Assembly (NCBI GenBank): GCA_011050675.1
Contig: DRFI01000015.1
Span: 1-64,000 of the forward strand
Source: Maribacter sp.
GTDB lineage: Bacteria; Bacteroidota; Bacteroidia; Flavobacteriales; Flavobacteriaceae
Length of the DNA stretch: 64,000 bases
Reading direction: 5' to 3'
The translations under genes were made by a program, and so were the position numbers. Below are positions 18,601-28,077 of the stretch, one piece after another. Under the pieces are notes generated by a model that did no database searches, was not told the origin of the DNA, and was given only the letters and a program-made list of their open reading frames with translations. How positions within the stretch are numbered: position 1 is the stretch's first letter; each line of letters starts with the position of its first letter.

Positions 18601-20097
18601 ATGTCAACATACACATCACAAACATTATCAGATTTAGAAAAAGAACATCAAGCAGCTATTAATACAGCTCAAGAAAAAATGTTAACCGAATTAAATGATG
18701 CTCAAGCATCTGGTAATTTAGAAAAAATACAAGAAGCCAGTGTTGTCTTTCAAAACATAACAACAGAATTGGCAAAAGAATACACTACTAAAATAGAGGA
18801 AATTAATGCCTTAAACCATAAGGCGACCGTAGCCGATGAACCTCAAATATATACTACTAAACGTGCCGATGTAGATTTAAATTTATTGGTCTACGACGGA
18901 GATAGAGACTATGTTATCGCTTTTCAGCAAGATGAATTAATACAAGGGACTTTAGAAAAAATAAACAAGAACAGCGGTAAATTTAAGTCTAGGAAACATT
19001 TACTAAAATCTAGTCTAAGGTTGACAAAAACTTTGGCGCCAATGCTTCATGAAATTGGAGAGCATTGTAAGAGCACATTAAAACTTAAAGCCGATATAGA
19101 GTTTTTTGTATACCAAAGCGATATGTTCAATGCCTCTTGTTATCCGCCAGATGAAAATAAATTATATATAATTCTATCTTCTGGAATCTTAGAGCGTTTT
19201 TCTAAAGATGAATTAACTTTTGTGGTTGGTCATGAAATTGGTCATGTTCTTTTTGAGCATTTCGATTATCCTGTTAGACAAATTTTGGACGCGGGAGAAA
19301 ATGAATTAGCACCAATACATGCAATGAAGTTATATGCTTGGAACAGAAATGCAGAAATAAGTGCGGATAGAGCAGGACTATTATGTTGTCAAAATTTTGA
19401 AGCGGTAGGTCGTACGTTCTTTAAATTATCTTCTGGTGTAACGACAGACTCTTTAGATTTTCAATTGAATTCTTACATTGAACAGTTTGTAGATTTAGAA
19501 GAGGTGTTGAATGATGCAAACCATGACCCTTCAGATTGGTATAGCAGTCATCCTTTTAGTCCGTTACGAATTAAAGCTTTGGAGCTTTTTAATAAAAGTG
19601 AAACCTATGCGGCTTTTAATGACACCATAACCGGTGAAATTACAGAAGAAGCAATGGAGGTAGAGATTAAACGTATTATGTCTTTAATGGAACCAGAAAA
19701 CTTAGACGAAGAAGGTGAACATTCAGAAAAAATACAACGCCTAATGTTTTTAGGAGGCTATTTAATATCCAATGCAGATGGTGTTGTTGATGATTCTGAA
19801 ATACAAGCTTTAAGTAGTATTGTTGCTCCAAAAGTTTTTGCTAATTGTATGATGACAATTAAGGGGCTTACGGAAGATGAAATGATTAGCGAAGTACAGC
19901 AGCTAACCCATGACCTACATATTGTACTTTCTGTAATGCAAAAGTTGAATATACTTAGAGACTTATCTATTATATCTTATGCAGATGGACATATAGACGA
20001 TAGCGAGGTAAATGTATTGTACAATTTAGCTAGGCTCTTATATATCAACACAGATTTTATTGATCGTGTTATTAGTGATGCTCAAGGCATAGAGTAA
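18601..20097 (+). CDS. Cytosolic M48 metallopeptidase fused to TerB-like domain
   Basis: 498 residues with no signal peptide or membrane segment, unlike the usual HtpX, Ste24 and BepA branches of M48. Residues 1-90 are helical and likely coiled coil. The peptidase core has the zinc motif HEIGH (His211, Glu212, His215) and the third ligand in AEISADRAG (Glu252), typical of M48. Residues ~380-498 form a TerB-like all-helical domain with two acidic repeats (YLISNADGVVDDSE and IISYADGHIDDSE), a likely divalent metal site. TerB domains occur in Ter-dependent stress and conflict systems. This is the last gene of the cluster; a hairpin terminator follows. Inferred role: a metal-responsive intracellular protease acting with its neighbours. 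Confidence 0.85.
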   Translation: MSTYTSQTLSDLEKEHQAAINTAQEKMLTELNDAQASGNLEKIQEASVVFQNITTELAKEYTTKIEEINALNHKATVADEPQIYTTKRADVDLNLLVYDGDRDYVIAFQQDELIQGTLEKINKNSGKFKSRKHLLKSSLRLTKTLAPMLHEIGEHCKSTLKLKADIEFFVYQSDMFNASCYPPDENKLYIILSSGILERFSKDELTFVVGHEIGHVLFEHFDYPVRQILDAGENELAPIHAMKLYAWNRNAEISADRAGLLCCQNFEAVGRTFFKLSSGVTTDSLDFQLNSYIEQFVDLEEVLNDANHDPSDWYSSHPFSPLRIKALELFNKSETYAAFNDTITGEITEEAMEVEIKRIMSLMEPENLDEEGEHSEKIQRLMFLGGYLISNADGVVDDSEIQALSSIVAPKVFANCMMTIKGLTEDEMISEVQQLTHDLHIVLSVMQKLNILRDLSIISYADGHIDDSEVNVLYNLARLLYINTDFIDRVISDAQGIE

Positions 20098-20117
20098 TGT
20101 TTGTTTATTTTAAGTTC

Positions 20118-20150
20118 AAGGGTAGCAATTTTAAATTGCTACCCTTTTCT
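20118..20150. terminator. Bidirectional hairpin terminator
   Basis: AAGGGTAGCAATTT pairs with AAATTGCTACCCTT around a very short loop, flanked by A and T runs. It lies between the convergent M48-TerB and MORN-like genes and can serve both. Confidence 0.8.
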
Positions 20151-20175
20151 AGATTCTATAATTGGGTCAAAATTA

Positions 20176-20784
20176 TTAAAACCCTAATGCCTCTAAAACT
20201 TCAATTTTCGGTAATTCTTTACTTAACACGCTATCAATGAAAATTCCAGATTTATAAGTTCCATTTCTAAAATAAATGATACCGTATCCATTCCATATTC
20301 CATCTTTGTATTCGCCAATGAATTTTATGACATTTTCATAATTTTCATTAGTAAATGGTTTATAGTTAGACCATTTGGTAATACCAAAACCATTCTTCTC
20401 TTTATTTTCATAAGTACCTAAAAAACTATAGTCTAGGCTTTGTGATAAAGTCATTCCATTTGGGCTCGTGTTTTCCCACTTGCTAAAGATATAAGCATTG
20501 TCCTTAGGCTTGTACTGAATGCCGAATCCGCTATACTCACTATTTCTACCTTGCCCTGTATACCAACCGCCATCTTCTAGTTCCCAATTTACTATAGGGT
20601 GTTCATCGTTATTAGGTTTGCTATTAGAAGGACCAAATAACCAATACCACGAATTGGTATAGCGATTAAGAAACTGTTGGTTTTGGTGATAAGCTTCTGC
20701 TTGTTGTATTTGATTTTCCGTTTGTCCCATTAAAGTATGTGAGCATATACACAGTACTATTAATACAAATAATCGACTCTTCAT
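20176..20784 (-). CDS. Exported MORN-repeat-like protein
   Basis: 202 residues with a signal peptide (LIVLCICSHTLMGQ). Short repeats of the MORN type are visible: GFGIQYKPKD, FLGTYENKEKNGFGITKW, and FIGEYKDGIWNGYGIIYF with GTYKSGIF. MORN repeats form beta-hairpin rods used in protein or membrane contact. The protein is predicted periplasmic or surface located. It is convergent with the M48-TerB cluster and co-directional with the Nudix gene, 65 bases away, so operon membership is uncertain. Specific role unknown. Confidence 0.7.
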   Translation of the reverse strand: MKSRLFVLIVLCICSHTLMGQTENQIQQAEAYHQNQQFLNRYTNSWYWLFGPSNSKPNNDEHPIVNWELEDGGWYTGQGRNSEYSGFGIQYKPKDNAYIFSKWENTSPNGMTLSQSLDYSFLGTYENKEKNGFGITKWSNYKPFTNENYENVIKFIGEYKDGIWNGYGIIYFRNGTYKSGIFIDSVLSKELPKIEVLEALGF

Positions 20785-20849
20785 TTTTCTTAATTGCTAA
20801 ATGGTTTGGGGTATATGAATAATGGTTCTAGAATGGAAATTTAGAACCT

Positions 20850-21374
20850 TTATTTTTTCGCTATACTTTCTGCTAAAAGTTCTAAAAGAAAAGTTTCCCT
20901 TTCAATAGACATTCCTTTTTTATCACTATTAAACATTGTTTTCTTATTATGGTTAATGGCTTCATAAATATTGACCCACTTGGCTGTCATTCCATTTTTG
21001 ATCTCGTAATGCTCCATTTTAGATGTACCTAACTCTTTGTTGATTTCACATGTGTAGCAATAAGAAATCATATGTTGCACATCAAAATCGGGTTTGAACC
21101 ATGGTCTGTATTCTTCGTAAATGCCAAAGGGCTTAATGTTTCTTATGTCTTGGGCTCCGGTTTCTTCCATAAGTTCCCTTTTCATTCCCTCTATTTTATC
21201 TTCTCCTAAATCCAATCCTCCACCAGGCAGGCTGTAATCTTGATATCTCTCTGTATAAAGGAGCAGAATGTTAGATTCTTGTATTGCAATACTTCTGGTA
21301 GCTAACCTTGTGAAAATAGACTTGTTTTCTAAATTTTCTATCGCTGGGTGGTAATGGATTTTTAAATTCTGCAT
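20850..21374 (-). CDS. Nudix hydrolase
   Basis: 174 residues containing a good Nudix box (GGGLDLGED, then REL and EETG within the expected 23-residue span), the Mg2+-binding loop-helix-loop that hydrolyses nucleoside diphosphates linked to another moiety. The substrate cannot be told from the sequence. It is cytosolic and divergent from the large outer-membrane gene at 21624. Confidence 0.88.
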   Translation of the reverse strand: MQNLKIHYHPAIENLENKSIFTRLATRSIAIQESNILLLYTERYQDYSLPGGGLDLGEDKIEGMKRELMEETGAQDIRNIKPFGIYEEYRPWFKPDFDVQHMISYCYTCEINKELGTSKMEHYEIKNGMTAKWVNIYEAINHNKKTMFNSDKKGMSIERETFLLELLAESIAKK

Positions 21375-21536
21375 TTGAAAAGTCTAACCTCTAATCGTGT
21401 TTTTTTAATTCTTTTTTTGGTGTAACTGAAGCTTCAAAAATACGTAAACCATTGGCAAAATTATTGGTATAACGGCAGTTGATTTTTATAGCTATTTATA
21501 ATACCTATTGAGTTAAATGAACGTGCAGTACATATC

Positions 21537-21544
21537 TAACTTTG
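21537..21544 (+). promoter_or_regulatory. Candidate -7 box for the 21624 gene
   Basis: TAACTTTG fits TAnnTTTG exactly, 79 bases before the ATG. A TTG at 21508-21510 precedes it at a 26-base spacing, longer than the usual 17-23, so support is moderate. Confidence 0.3.
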
Positions 21545-21623
21545 TCTTTATATTTTTTCAATTGAAATAGGAATACAATCTATCCTTCTAACTTCATCAA
21601 CACGTAATATAAAATACTAATAC

Positions 21624-24600
21624 ATGCGTTCAATATTCTTTACCCATGCCTTTCTCCTTTGTTGTAGTACAGTTGTTTCTCAAAACGTAGAAGCTAACAA
21701 TTTAGGGAAGGAAAAAGAGATTTCACATTCATTCTATATTACATCTAACGTTGGTAATGTTTCTTTTACTGATGCAAAAATTATTTTGGAGGAGATTAAT
21801 TTGGCATCTAATAATGATAAAGATGCAACGTTATTGTTATTAGGGAATGTAGTAAACAAAGATGGTTTTTCTTCAAACAATGAAATGCAAGAAAAAGGAA
21901 AGTCTTACCTAAGACCTTTAATGAGTATATGGGATAAGTTTAATGGTAATGTCATCTTAACCCCGGGAGAGAACGAATGGTTAAAGGATGCTCCTCAAAG
22001 TATAGATGATCTAGAATCTTTTTTACAGGATAACAGTAAAGCTAAGTTTTGGCCAAATGACGGTTGTCCTATAGAGCGTGAAACAATTAATGATGATGTG
22101 GTACTAGAAATGGTAGATTCTCAATGGTTTTTAGAAGATTGGGATGATCACCCATACATAAACGAAAAGTGTGAGCATAAAACTAGGGGTCAGTTTTTGG
22201 CAGAGTTTAAAGATGATTTAAAGGATAGCCAAGGTAAAACCGTAATCGTTGCTGTGTACCAACCCGTAATGAGTAATTCCAAAATTTCCATGATTGATAA
22301 AATGGGAGGATTTACACCAGAATCATATCAGAATAAAGAAAATAGAATTTTACGAGGTAAGTTAGAGACTATAGCTAGTCAGTTTGAAGATGTCATATTT
22401 GTATCTGGCAAGGACCGTAATCTACAATATTTAGAAGATGATGGTATTCCACAAATTATTAGTGGAGCAGTTGGTAAAACTGAAAAAGCAAGAGCACCTA
22501 AAGAAGAACATTTTGAATCTACCAATAATGGTTATGCAAAATTGATTGTATATAAAGACGGTAGTTCTAAGGTTGATTTAATTGAAGTTAAAAATGGAGG
22601 CTCTAAAGTTGCTTTTACTCAAAAGATAAAAAGGGAACGACTTTTTATAGAAGATGTTTCCTTCCCTAAAGAATATGTTGGGTCAACTGCGAAGGCATCT
22701 ATATATACGAAAGAAGAAACGGATAAAAGCGGATTTTATAAATGGGTATGGGGAGATCACTTTAGAAATCTTTATAGTAAAGAAATAGAAGCACCGGTTT
22801 TAAAAATAAATGAACTCCCCAATAATGTTAGACCAATTTCAGAGGGTGGTGGAACACAATCAAGATCTCTTAGACTAATAGATGATAATGAACATGAATA
22901 TACTTTAAGAGCTCTGCGAAAGAGTGCAGTACGTTTTCTGCAAACAAACGCTGTAGAGCATCATTATGTTGAAGACTATCTTAAAAACACCGTTGCAGAG
23001 CGTTATGTTCTCGATTTCTATACTACAGCTCATCCATATGCTCAATTCGCAATGAACGAACTGTCGGAATCCATTAATGTGTTGCATGCAAACCCAAATG
23101 TCTATTATGTACCTAGGCAAAAAGGATTAGGTATTTATAATGAAGATTATGGCGATGCACTTTTTATGTTAGAGGAACATGTAGGAGACGAAAACAAAAA
23201 TTTTGAAACCTTTGGCAATCCAGATGATATTATTAGCACTACAGATCTTCGTTTAGAGCTTATGGAGTCTAAAGATTCATACGTAGACGAACCAAGTTTT
23301 ATTCGCGCACGATTGTTTGATATGTTGGTGGGTAATTGGGATAGACACCAAGACCAGTGGCGTTGGGCTCAGTTTAAAACTGAAGATGGAAAAAAAAGAT
23401 ATGAAGCTATACCTAGAGATTGGGATCAAGTTTTTCCTAAATACGACGGTCCCATCATTGGTATGTTGAAATTTGCTTTTCCATTGCTTCGAAAAATGGA
23501 AACTTTTGATGACGATATTAAGAATGAGAAGTGGTTTAATTTATCGGGTTATCCTTTAGATAAGGCGTTTATAAAAAATGCTGATTGGGATGATTGGAAA
23601 GCGCAAGTAGACTTTATTCAAGAAAATTTGTCTGATGAAGATATAAGCCTAGCCTTTAAATCTTTACCCGAAGCTGCACAAGATAGTAGTATAGAGGAGA
23701 TAAAAAAGAACTTGCAATCTAGACGAGATAAACTACAGAGTATTGCACGAACCTATTATGATTATTTAAATAATTTTGAGGTAGTTATAGGAACGGAAGA
23801 TAATGATGAATTCTTAATTACCAGAAAGCCTAACGGAGATACTTATATCTCTATATCAAAAGATACCATAGTCTTTAATAATACCTACAATTCTAAAGAG
23901 ACTAAAGAAATATGGGTTTACGGATTAGATGGTAATGATACGTTTACGGTTAATGGGGAAGGAGATAAGCTTGTTGACATTAAAATTATAGGAGGTAAGA
24001 AAGATGATACTTATGATTTTAATTCAACAAAAAAAGTAAAGCTGTATGATTATAAGAGTAAGAACAATACTATTATTAATCCTAAATCAAAGAAATGGTT
24101 AACAGATTCATATGACATCAATACGTATGATTACCAAAAGAGAAAGTACAATGAAAATATAATTTTTCCGAGTTTGGGTTACGATGGCGATTCAGGATTT
24201 AGAATCGGTTTAAAAAATCGTTTTACAACTTATGGCTTGGCTAATAATCCTTTTAAGGCGCAACATACCATAGGAGGGGAGTATTTCTTTGCAACCAACG
24301 GATATGCAATTGACTATAATGCAGAATTTGCTCATGTATTCTATAACTGGAACTTAGGTTTCGATTTACGATATGCCAGTCCAAATTTTACAACGAACTA
24401 TTTTGGTGAGGGTAACGATACTTCATATGACAATGAGATAGACAGAGATTTTAATCGAGTTCGTATAAGACAATGGAAAGTTTCTCCTTATTTGGTCCAT
24501 ACCGATGCCGGTAGTAGTTACCATTTTAGGTCAGCGTTAGAATCTTTTGATGTTTCTAATGATGATGACCGCTTTATTGGGCAATCTTTTTCCATAGATA

Positions 24601-25187
24601 ATGATGTTTATGAAAAACAATTATATGCTACTGCTGAGGTTGGGTACAAATACAAGAATGAAAATGACCCGGCTTTTCCAAATCGGGCTATGCAAGCAGA
24701 TATTGTAACAGGGTATACTTCTACTATTAATGGATATGATAATAGTTTTGGATATGTAAAACCATCACTATCATTAACTTACCCTTTACACCCAAGTGGT
24801 ATAGCTGTTATTGCCACTAAAATTGCTGGTGAAACAATTATTGGTGATAATTACGAATTTTACCATGGTGCGGTTATAGGGGGTAATCAAAGTTTACGAG
24901 CATATAGAAATGAACGGTTTAATGGTAAGACTTCCTTTTACCAAAGTACAGATCTAAGAGTTGGTGTTACTAGATTTAGAACAAATTTTGTACCCATACA
25001 ATTGGGAGTTAGTGCAGGATTTGATTATGGTCGTGTTTGGACAGATGATGATAATTCTACCAAATGGCATAATGATTTTGGTGGCTCTGTATGGATTTCA
25101 GGTTTCAGCGCATTAACAGGAAATCTAGGTTTTTATCACGGAAGAGATGGTAATCGTTTTCTATTTAGTGTAGGTTTTAATTTTTAA
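21624..25187 (+). CDS. Outer-membrane protein: degenerate metallophosphoesterase, kinase-like segment and Omp85-type barrel
   Basis: 1187 residues with a signal peptide (ends VVSQ). Residues ~35-320 follow the layout of the calcineurin-like phosphoesterases fused to barrels in Bacteroidota, but the metal ligands look lost: GNVVN (74-78) where GDNxY is expected, GENEW (115-119) for GNHDW, YQPVM (212-216) for HHP, and SGKDRNLQ (261-268) for SGHEHNLQ. The middle (about 405-610) has a glycine loop GGGTQSRS, a possible acidic hinge EEH (517-519) and GNWDRHQDQ (570-578) with IPRDWDQVF (596-604), recalling catalytic loops of Fam20/HipA-type kinases. The C-terminus is a surface-antigen/Omp85 barrel (GGNQSLRAYRNERF, final VGFNF). 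Function unknown; an enzymatic role of the middle part is inference. Confidence 0.8.
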   Translation: MRSIFFTHAFLLCCSTVVSQNVEANNLGKEKEISHSFYITSNVGNVSFTDAKIILEEINLASNNDKDATLLLLGNVVNKDGFSSNNEMQEKGKSYLRPLMSIWDKFNGNVILTPGENEWLKDAPQSIDDLESFLQDNSKAKFWPNDGCPIERETINDDVVLEMVDSQWFLEDWDDHPYINEKCEHKTRGQFLAEFKDDLKDSQGKTVIVAVYQPVMSNSKISMIDKMGGFTPESYQNKENRILRGKLETIASQFEDVIFVSGKDRNLQYLEDDGIPQIISGAVGKTEKARAPKEEHFESTNNGYAKLIVYKDGSSKVDLIEVKNGGSKVAFTQKIKRERLFIEDVSFPKEYVGSTAKASIYTKEETDKSGFYKWVWGDHFRNLYSKEIEAPVLKINELPNNVRPISEGGGTQSRSLRLIDDNEHEYTLRALRKSAVRFLQTNAVEHHYVEDYLKNTVAERYVLDFYTTAHPYAQFAMNELSESINVLHANPNVYYVPRQKGLGIYNEDYGDALFMLEEHVGDENKNFETFGNPDDIISTTDLRLELMESKDSYVDEPSFIRARLFDMLVGNWDRHQDQWRWAQFKTEDGKKRYEAIPRDWDQVFPKYDGPIIGMLKFAFPLLRKMETFDDDIKNEKWFNLSGYPLDKAFIKNADWDDWKAQVDFIQENLSDEDISLAFKSLPEAAQDSSIEEIKKNLQSRRDKLQSIARTYYDYLNNFEVVIGTEDNDEFLITRKPNGDTYISISKDTIVFNNTYNSKETKEIWVYGLDGNDTFTVNGEGDKLVDIKIIGGKKDDTYDFNSTKKVKLYDYKSKNNTIINPKSKKWLTDSYDINTYDYQKRKYNENIIFPSLGYDGDSGFRIGLKNRFTTYGLANNPFKAQHTIGGEYFFATNGYAIDYNAEFAHVFYNWNLGFDLRYASPNFTTNYFGEGNDTSYDNEIDRDFNRVRIRQWKVSPYLVHTDAGSSYHFRSALESFDVSNDDDRFIGQSFSIDNDVYEKQLYATAEVGYKYKNENDPAFPNRAMQADIVTGYTSTINGYDNSFGYVKPSLSLTYPLHPSGIAVIATKIAGETIIGDNYEFYHGAVIGGNQSLRAYRNERFNGKTSFYQSTDLRVGVTRFRTNFVPIQLGVSAGFDYGRVWTDDDNSTKWHNDFGGSVWISGFSALTGNLGFYHGRDGNRFLFSVGFNF

Positions 25188-25356
25188 TCTTTTAGCCAAG
25201 TGTCATAGATTAAGTTTCCCCGATTAGATTAAAATCAACTTTTTTAGTATTAAAGAATTTACTTTAAATTTTATAACTTATCGTAAGTTGATTATAAAAT
25301 ATCAGTTGTGTGGTTTAGTTGTTAATGGTTAGTGTTAAATTAATACAGCTGAGAAT

Positions 25357-25386
25357 GGGTTCCTTTTTTTAAGGAACCCTTTTTTT
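25357..25386 (+). terminator. Rho-independent terminator
   Basis: GGGTTCCTT and AAGGAACCC form a perfect 9-bp stem around a TTTTT loop, followed by seven T. It ends the transcript of the Omp85-type gene. Confidence 0.9.
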
Positions 25387-25510
25387 AAATTTATAATCGC
25401 GGAATATGAAAATTGACTATGGATGAAATTTATCGTAATAGTTAATACTAAATAACTGTTTTAGTGTATATTTAATTTTAGTAGATTAAGAAGGATATAA
25501 AAACAAATTG

Positions 25511-25894
25511 ATGGGTAAAGTGTTTCTGGTGATTGATGATGATATGGTGTCACAATTTACTGCTAGGTATGCCGTGCAGCAATCTAATTTTGATGCGCAA
25601 ATTTATGTCTGTGACAGTGCAACCGAAGCCCTAAATTTATTAACTGAATTAAAGGAAGAGAATAAACCTATACCCGATTATATTTTACTTGATTTAATAA
25701 TGCCAGAAATGACTGGATGGGAGTTTATTGATGAACTACAAAACCATAACGGCAGTTTAAACCAAATGAAAATTTTTATTATGTCTGCATTTACTAATGC
25801 TAAAGACAGAGAAAGAGCTAAGAACCATATAGCAATAGATGGGTACTATGAAAAACCTATTTCTAGAAATATGATTCAAGCGATTACAAAATAA
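25511..25894 (+). CDS. Single-domain response regulator
   Basis: 127 residues from the ATG at 25511; a TTG three bases upstream could extend it by one codon, but ATG is preferred. It is only a receiver domain: acidic triad IDDD (residues 8-11), phospho-acceptor Asp61 in YILLDLIMPEMTGW, conserved Ser in IMSAF and Lys in YEKPIS. There is no output domain, as in CheY- or Rcp1-like proteins that relay phosphate or act by binding. No kinase is adjacent. A second, different single-domain regulator follows 260 bases downstream. Confidence 0.9.
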   Translation: MGKVFLVIDDDMVSQFTARYAVQQSNFDAQIYVCDSATEALNLLTELKEENKPIPDYILLDLIMPEMTGWEFIDELQNHNGSLNQMKIFIMSAFTNAKDRERAKNHIAIDGYYEKPISRNMIQAITK

Positions 25895-26153
25895 CTTACC
25901 TATTCTAATATCCTTTATATTCCTTTAATTGGCTCCTAATCAGCTATTAAGTTGAGGTTGATAATTACCTCATATTTAAATGTAAAGTCATTCTATCACT
26001 CAAGCATTCATGTCCATTAATTAGATGGGAATATCCAATAGCTTAATTTAATGATTAGTTCTGTTTTCATTTGAGTTAATATTCAATTTTATTGACGAAT
26101 ACTTTTAAATGATTTCCTCATAATTTTAGAGGATGTATTGATATAAAGAACTA

Positions 26154-26573
26154 ATGAAAGATTTAAATATTTATATAGCGGATGATGATTTAGATGATTT
26201 AAGCTTTTTTAAGGAAGCTTTAGAAGATATTCCTATAAATACCCATGTAACTCATTTTGATAATGGAGTAGATTTAATGGATAGGCTATTTTCAGACCAT
26301 ACATTGCCAGAAGTTATATTTTTAGATTTATACATGCCCATTATGGATGGATTCGAATGTTTAATGGATATTCGAAATTTTAAGAAGTTTAAGAATATTT
26401 ACATCATAGCGTATTCATCAATATATAGGGAAAGAGAGGTGAATCAGCTAAAACAAGATGGCGCCAATCAATTCTTGAAAAAGTCATCTTCTTTTAAGGA
26501 ACTTAAAAAACTATTATTAGATTCTTTATCGAAAGTGAAGACTAAGAGCAATGACTTTATTGTGTTAACGTGA
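26154..26573 (+). CDS. Single-domain response regulator
   Basis: 139 residues, receiver domain only: acidic pocket ADDD (residues 9-12), phospho-acceptor Asp58 in VIFLDLYMPIMDGF, switch residues in YIIAYSS, Lys in FLKKSS. A short charged tail follows. It shares general layout but not close sequence with the regulator at 25511. It resembles Rcp1-type regulators paired with phytochrome-like or hybrid kinases; no partner kinase is in the window. Confidence 0.88.
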   Translation: MKDLNIYIADDDLDDLSFFKEALEDIPINTHVTHFDNGVDLMDRLFSDHTLPEVIFLDLYMPIMDGFECLMDIRNFKKFKNIYIIAYSSIYREREVNQLKQDGANQFLKKSSSFKELKKLLLDSLSKVKTKSNDFIVLT

Positions 26574-26720
26574 ATTCGTACACCAGCGTAAAAGCCTATT
26601 ATTAAGGTTAATCGAATTCCCTAACACCTCTATTGTAAATAGAATTTAATTTTTAGAGAAGCATTTTTGTTGTAAACTTTACTTTTTTTTGTTTTAAGCT
26701 TAGCTTGATGTATTCATTAT

Positions 26721-27104
26721 CTATGCTATAGATAGTTTATAGACCAACTTAATTGGCTCATCTTCATTTATACCTAAACTATCATTTTGTACTTCATTGT
26801 TAGAATGCTGCGACATTTTTATGGATTTAATGTTTTTTCGTAAAGCGGTTTTGTCTAATTTTTCAGTAGCCTTTTTATATAATTCCAAACATTAAGAGTT
26901 TCTTTTTCTGAAACAAGTTTGATCTAACAGTGTATATTTTTAAAACTAGATTGTCTTCGCCAGTACAAGGGTGTTTTCGATTATTTTACTCCATTTTCCC
27001 TTTCTATCGGTGGTTAGCGAAATACCGAACAAGTCTCCTTTTAGTGTTACTATTTTTTTTAAGTCAGTTGATGGTCCTTCTATTAAACCTTGATTTTTAA
27101 TCTG
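26721..27104 (-). pseudogene. Decayed gene, several frameshifts
   Basis: The 887-base gap 26574-27460 holds coding-like fragments on the minus strand in shifting frames: one reads GPSTDLKKIVTLKGDLFG and continues to a TAG at 26946; a second frame continues with GEDNLVLKIYTVRSNL; a third holds SEKETLNVWNYIK; a last one reads KKATEKLDKTALRKN and ends at TAG 26721-26723. Strung together they look like one small soluble protein broken by at least two or three indels. Family not recognised. Confidence 0.5.
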
Positions 27105-27475
27105 TTTAAAGTCTGAATATTATCTGTATTATTTTAATTAAAATATTAGTATTTATCAGAAATCTATATCTTATTCTAGATTTATTTTAATAATTAAGAT
27201 TATTTTAATTAAATTCAACACAGTTTCTTTTTACATTTTAGTATTGTATTTCAATTAGTTATAACTATTGTGTAATCTTACTTACATAATAGCTACTGGT
27301 TTGGATGAGCTTTTATGGAACTAGTATTTAAATAGAATTCTTCGGTATTCTATTTAAATGTTTCTACTTTATACAGGTGATTATCTTAGCTTTTAGTACC
27401 GATCATAGGTTTGTTTGTTTATTGTATAATTTAAATCAATCTGTTCTCAGAATTTGATTTTTGAAAATTACTAGT
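27105..27475 (+). promoter_or_regulatory. Intergenic region upstream of the sigma factor, with candidate -7 box
   Basis: Very AT-rich. TAGGTTTG at 27406-27413 fits TAnnTTTG and lies 63 bases before the ATG of the sigma-factor gene. No clear -33 TTG. Faint coding-like sequence at the left edge may be the upstream end of the decayed gene. Confidence 0.3.
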
Positions 27476-28030
27476 ATGGACAATAACAACTACATGAATG
27501 AGAAGTTTCTTTTAGAAGGACTAATAAAAGGGTCTGAAGTTGCTTATGCTTACTTTTTCAATAATTATTATAAAGACCTTTGTAATTATTTATTAGCTAT
27601 TTCCGGTGATTCTGAATTAACTGAGGAAATTGCGCAACAAGCTTTTGTAAAACTCTGGGACAAAAGAGAATCATTATCAATTCAAGATAATGCATTAAAA
27701 CCTTACTTCTTCAGAATGGCTTATAACCTCTTCATAGATGCCAAACGAAAAGAGAAGAAAAATCATAAACTACTAGAACATCTTAAAGTTGAAGCTTATA
27801 CAAATTTGGTGGACATAGATAACAGCCTATACGAACAAAAACTTAAATTAATAGAAGCTGAAATAGAAAACTTACCGGATCAATGTAAAAGAGTTTTTAT
27901 TCTAGGTAAAAAGGACGGGTTAAAGTATCAAGAAATTTCTGAAAAGCTTCATATATCAATAAAGACAGTCGAAGTACATATGTCTAAGGCATTAAAAAGA
28001 TTACGTACTCAATTGACTATTTTCCTGTAA
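27476..28030 (+). CDS. ECF sigma factor, FecI-like
   Basis: 184 residues from the ATG at 27476; an in-frame TTG at 27461 would add five codons and ATG 27494 would remove six. Sigma70 region 2 covers about residues 20-90 (DLCNYLLAISGDSELTEEIA, AFVKLWDKRE, and the FFRMAYNLFIDAKR segment) and region 4 about 130-180 (LPDQCKRVF, YQEISEKLHISIKTVEVH). There is no further domain. Followed by a FecR-type anti-sigma factor and a SusC with an STN domain, this is the standard trans-envelope switch in which substrate binding to SusC releases the sigma factor to transcribe PUL 1. Confidence 0.93.
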   Translation: MDNNNYMNEKFLLEGLIKGSEVAYAYFFNNYYKDLCNYLLAISGDSELTEEIAQQAFVKLWDKRESLSIQDNALKPYFFRMAYNLFIDAKRKEKKNHKLLEHLKVEAYTNLVDIDNSLYEQKLKLIEAEIENLPDQCKRVFILGKKDGLKYQEISEKLHISIKTVEVHMSKALKRLRTQLTIFL

Positions 28031-28077
28031 TTAAAATAGATTTTCTACAAGTAAATTGGTGTACATATGTACTTATC

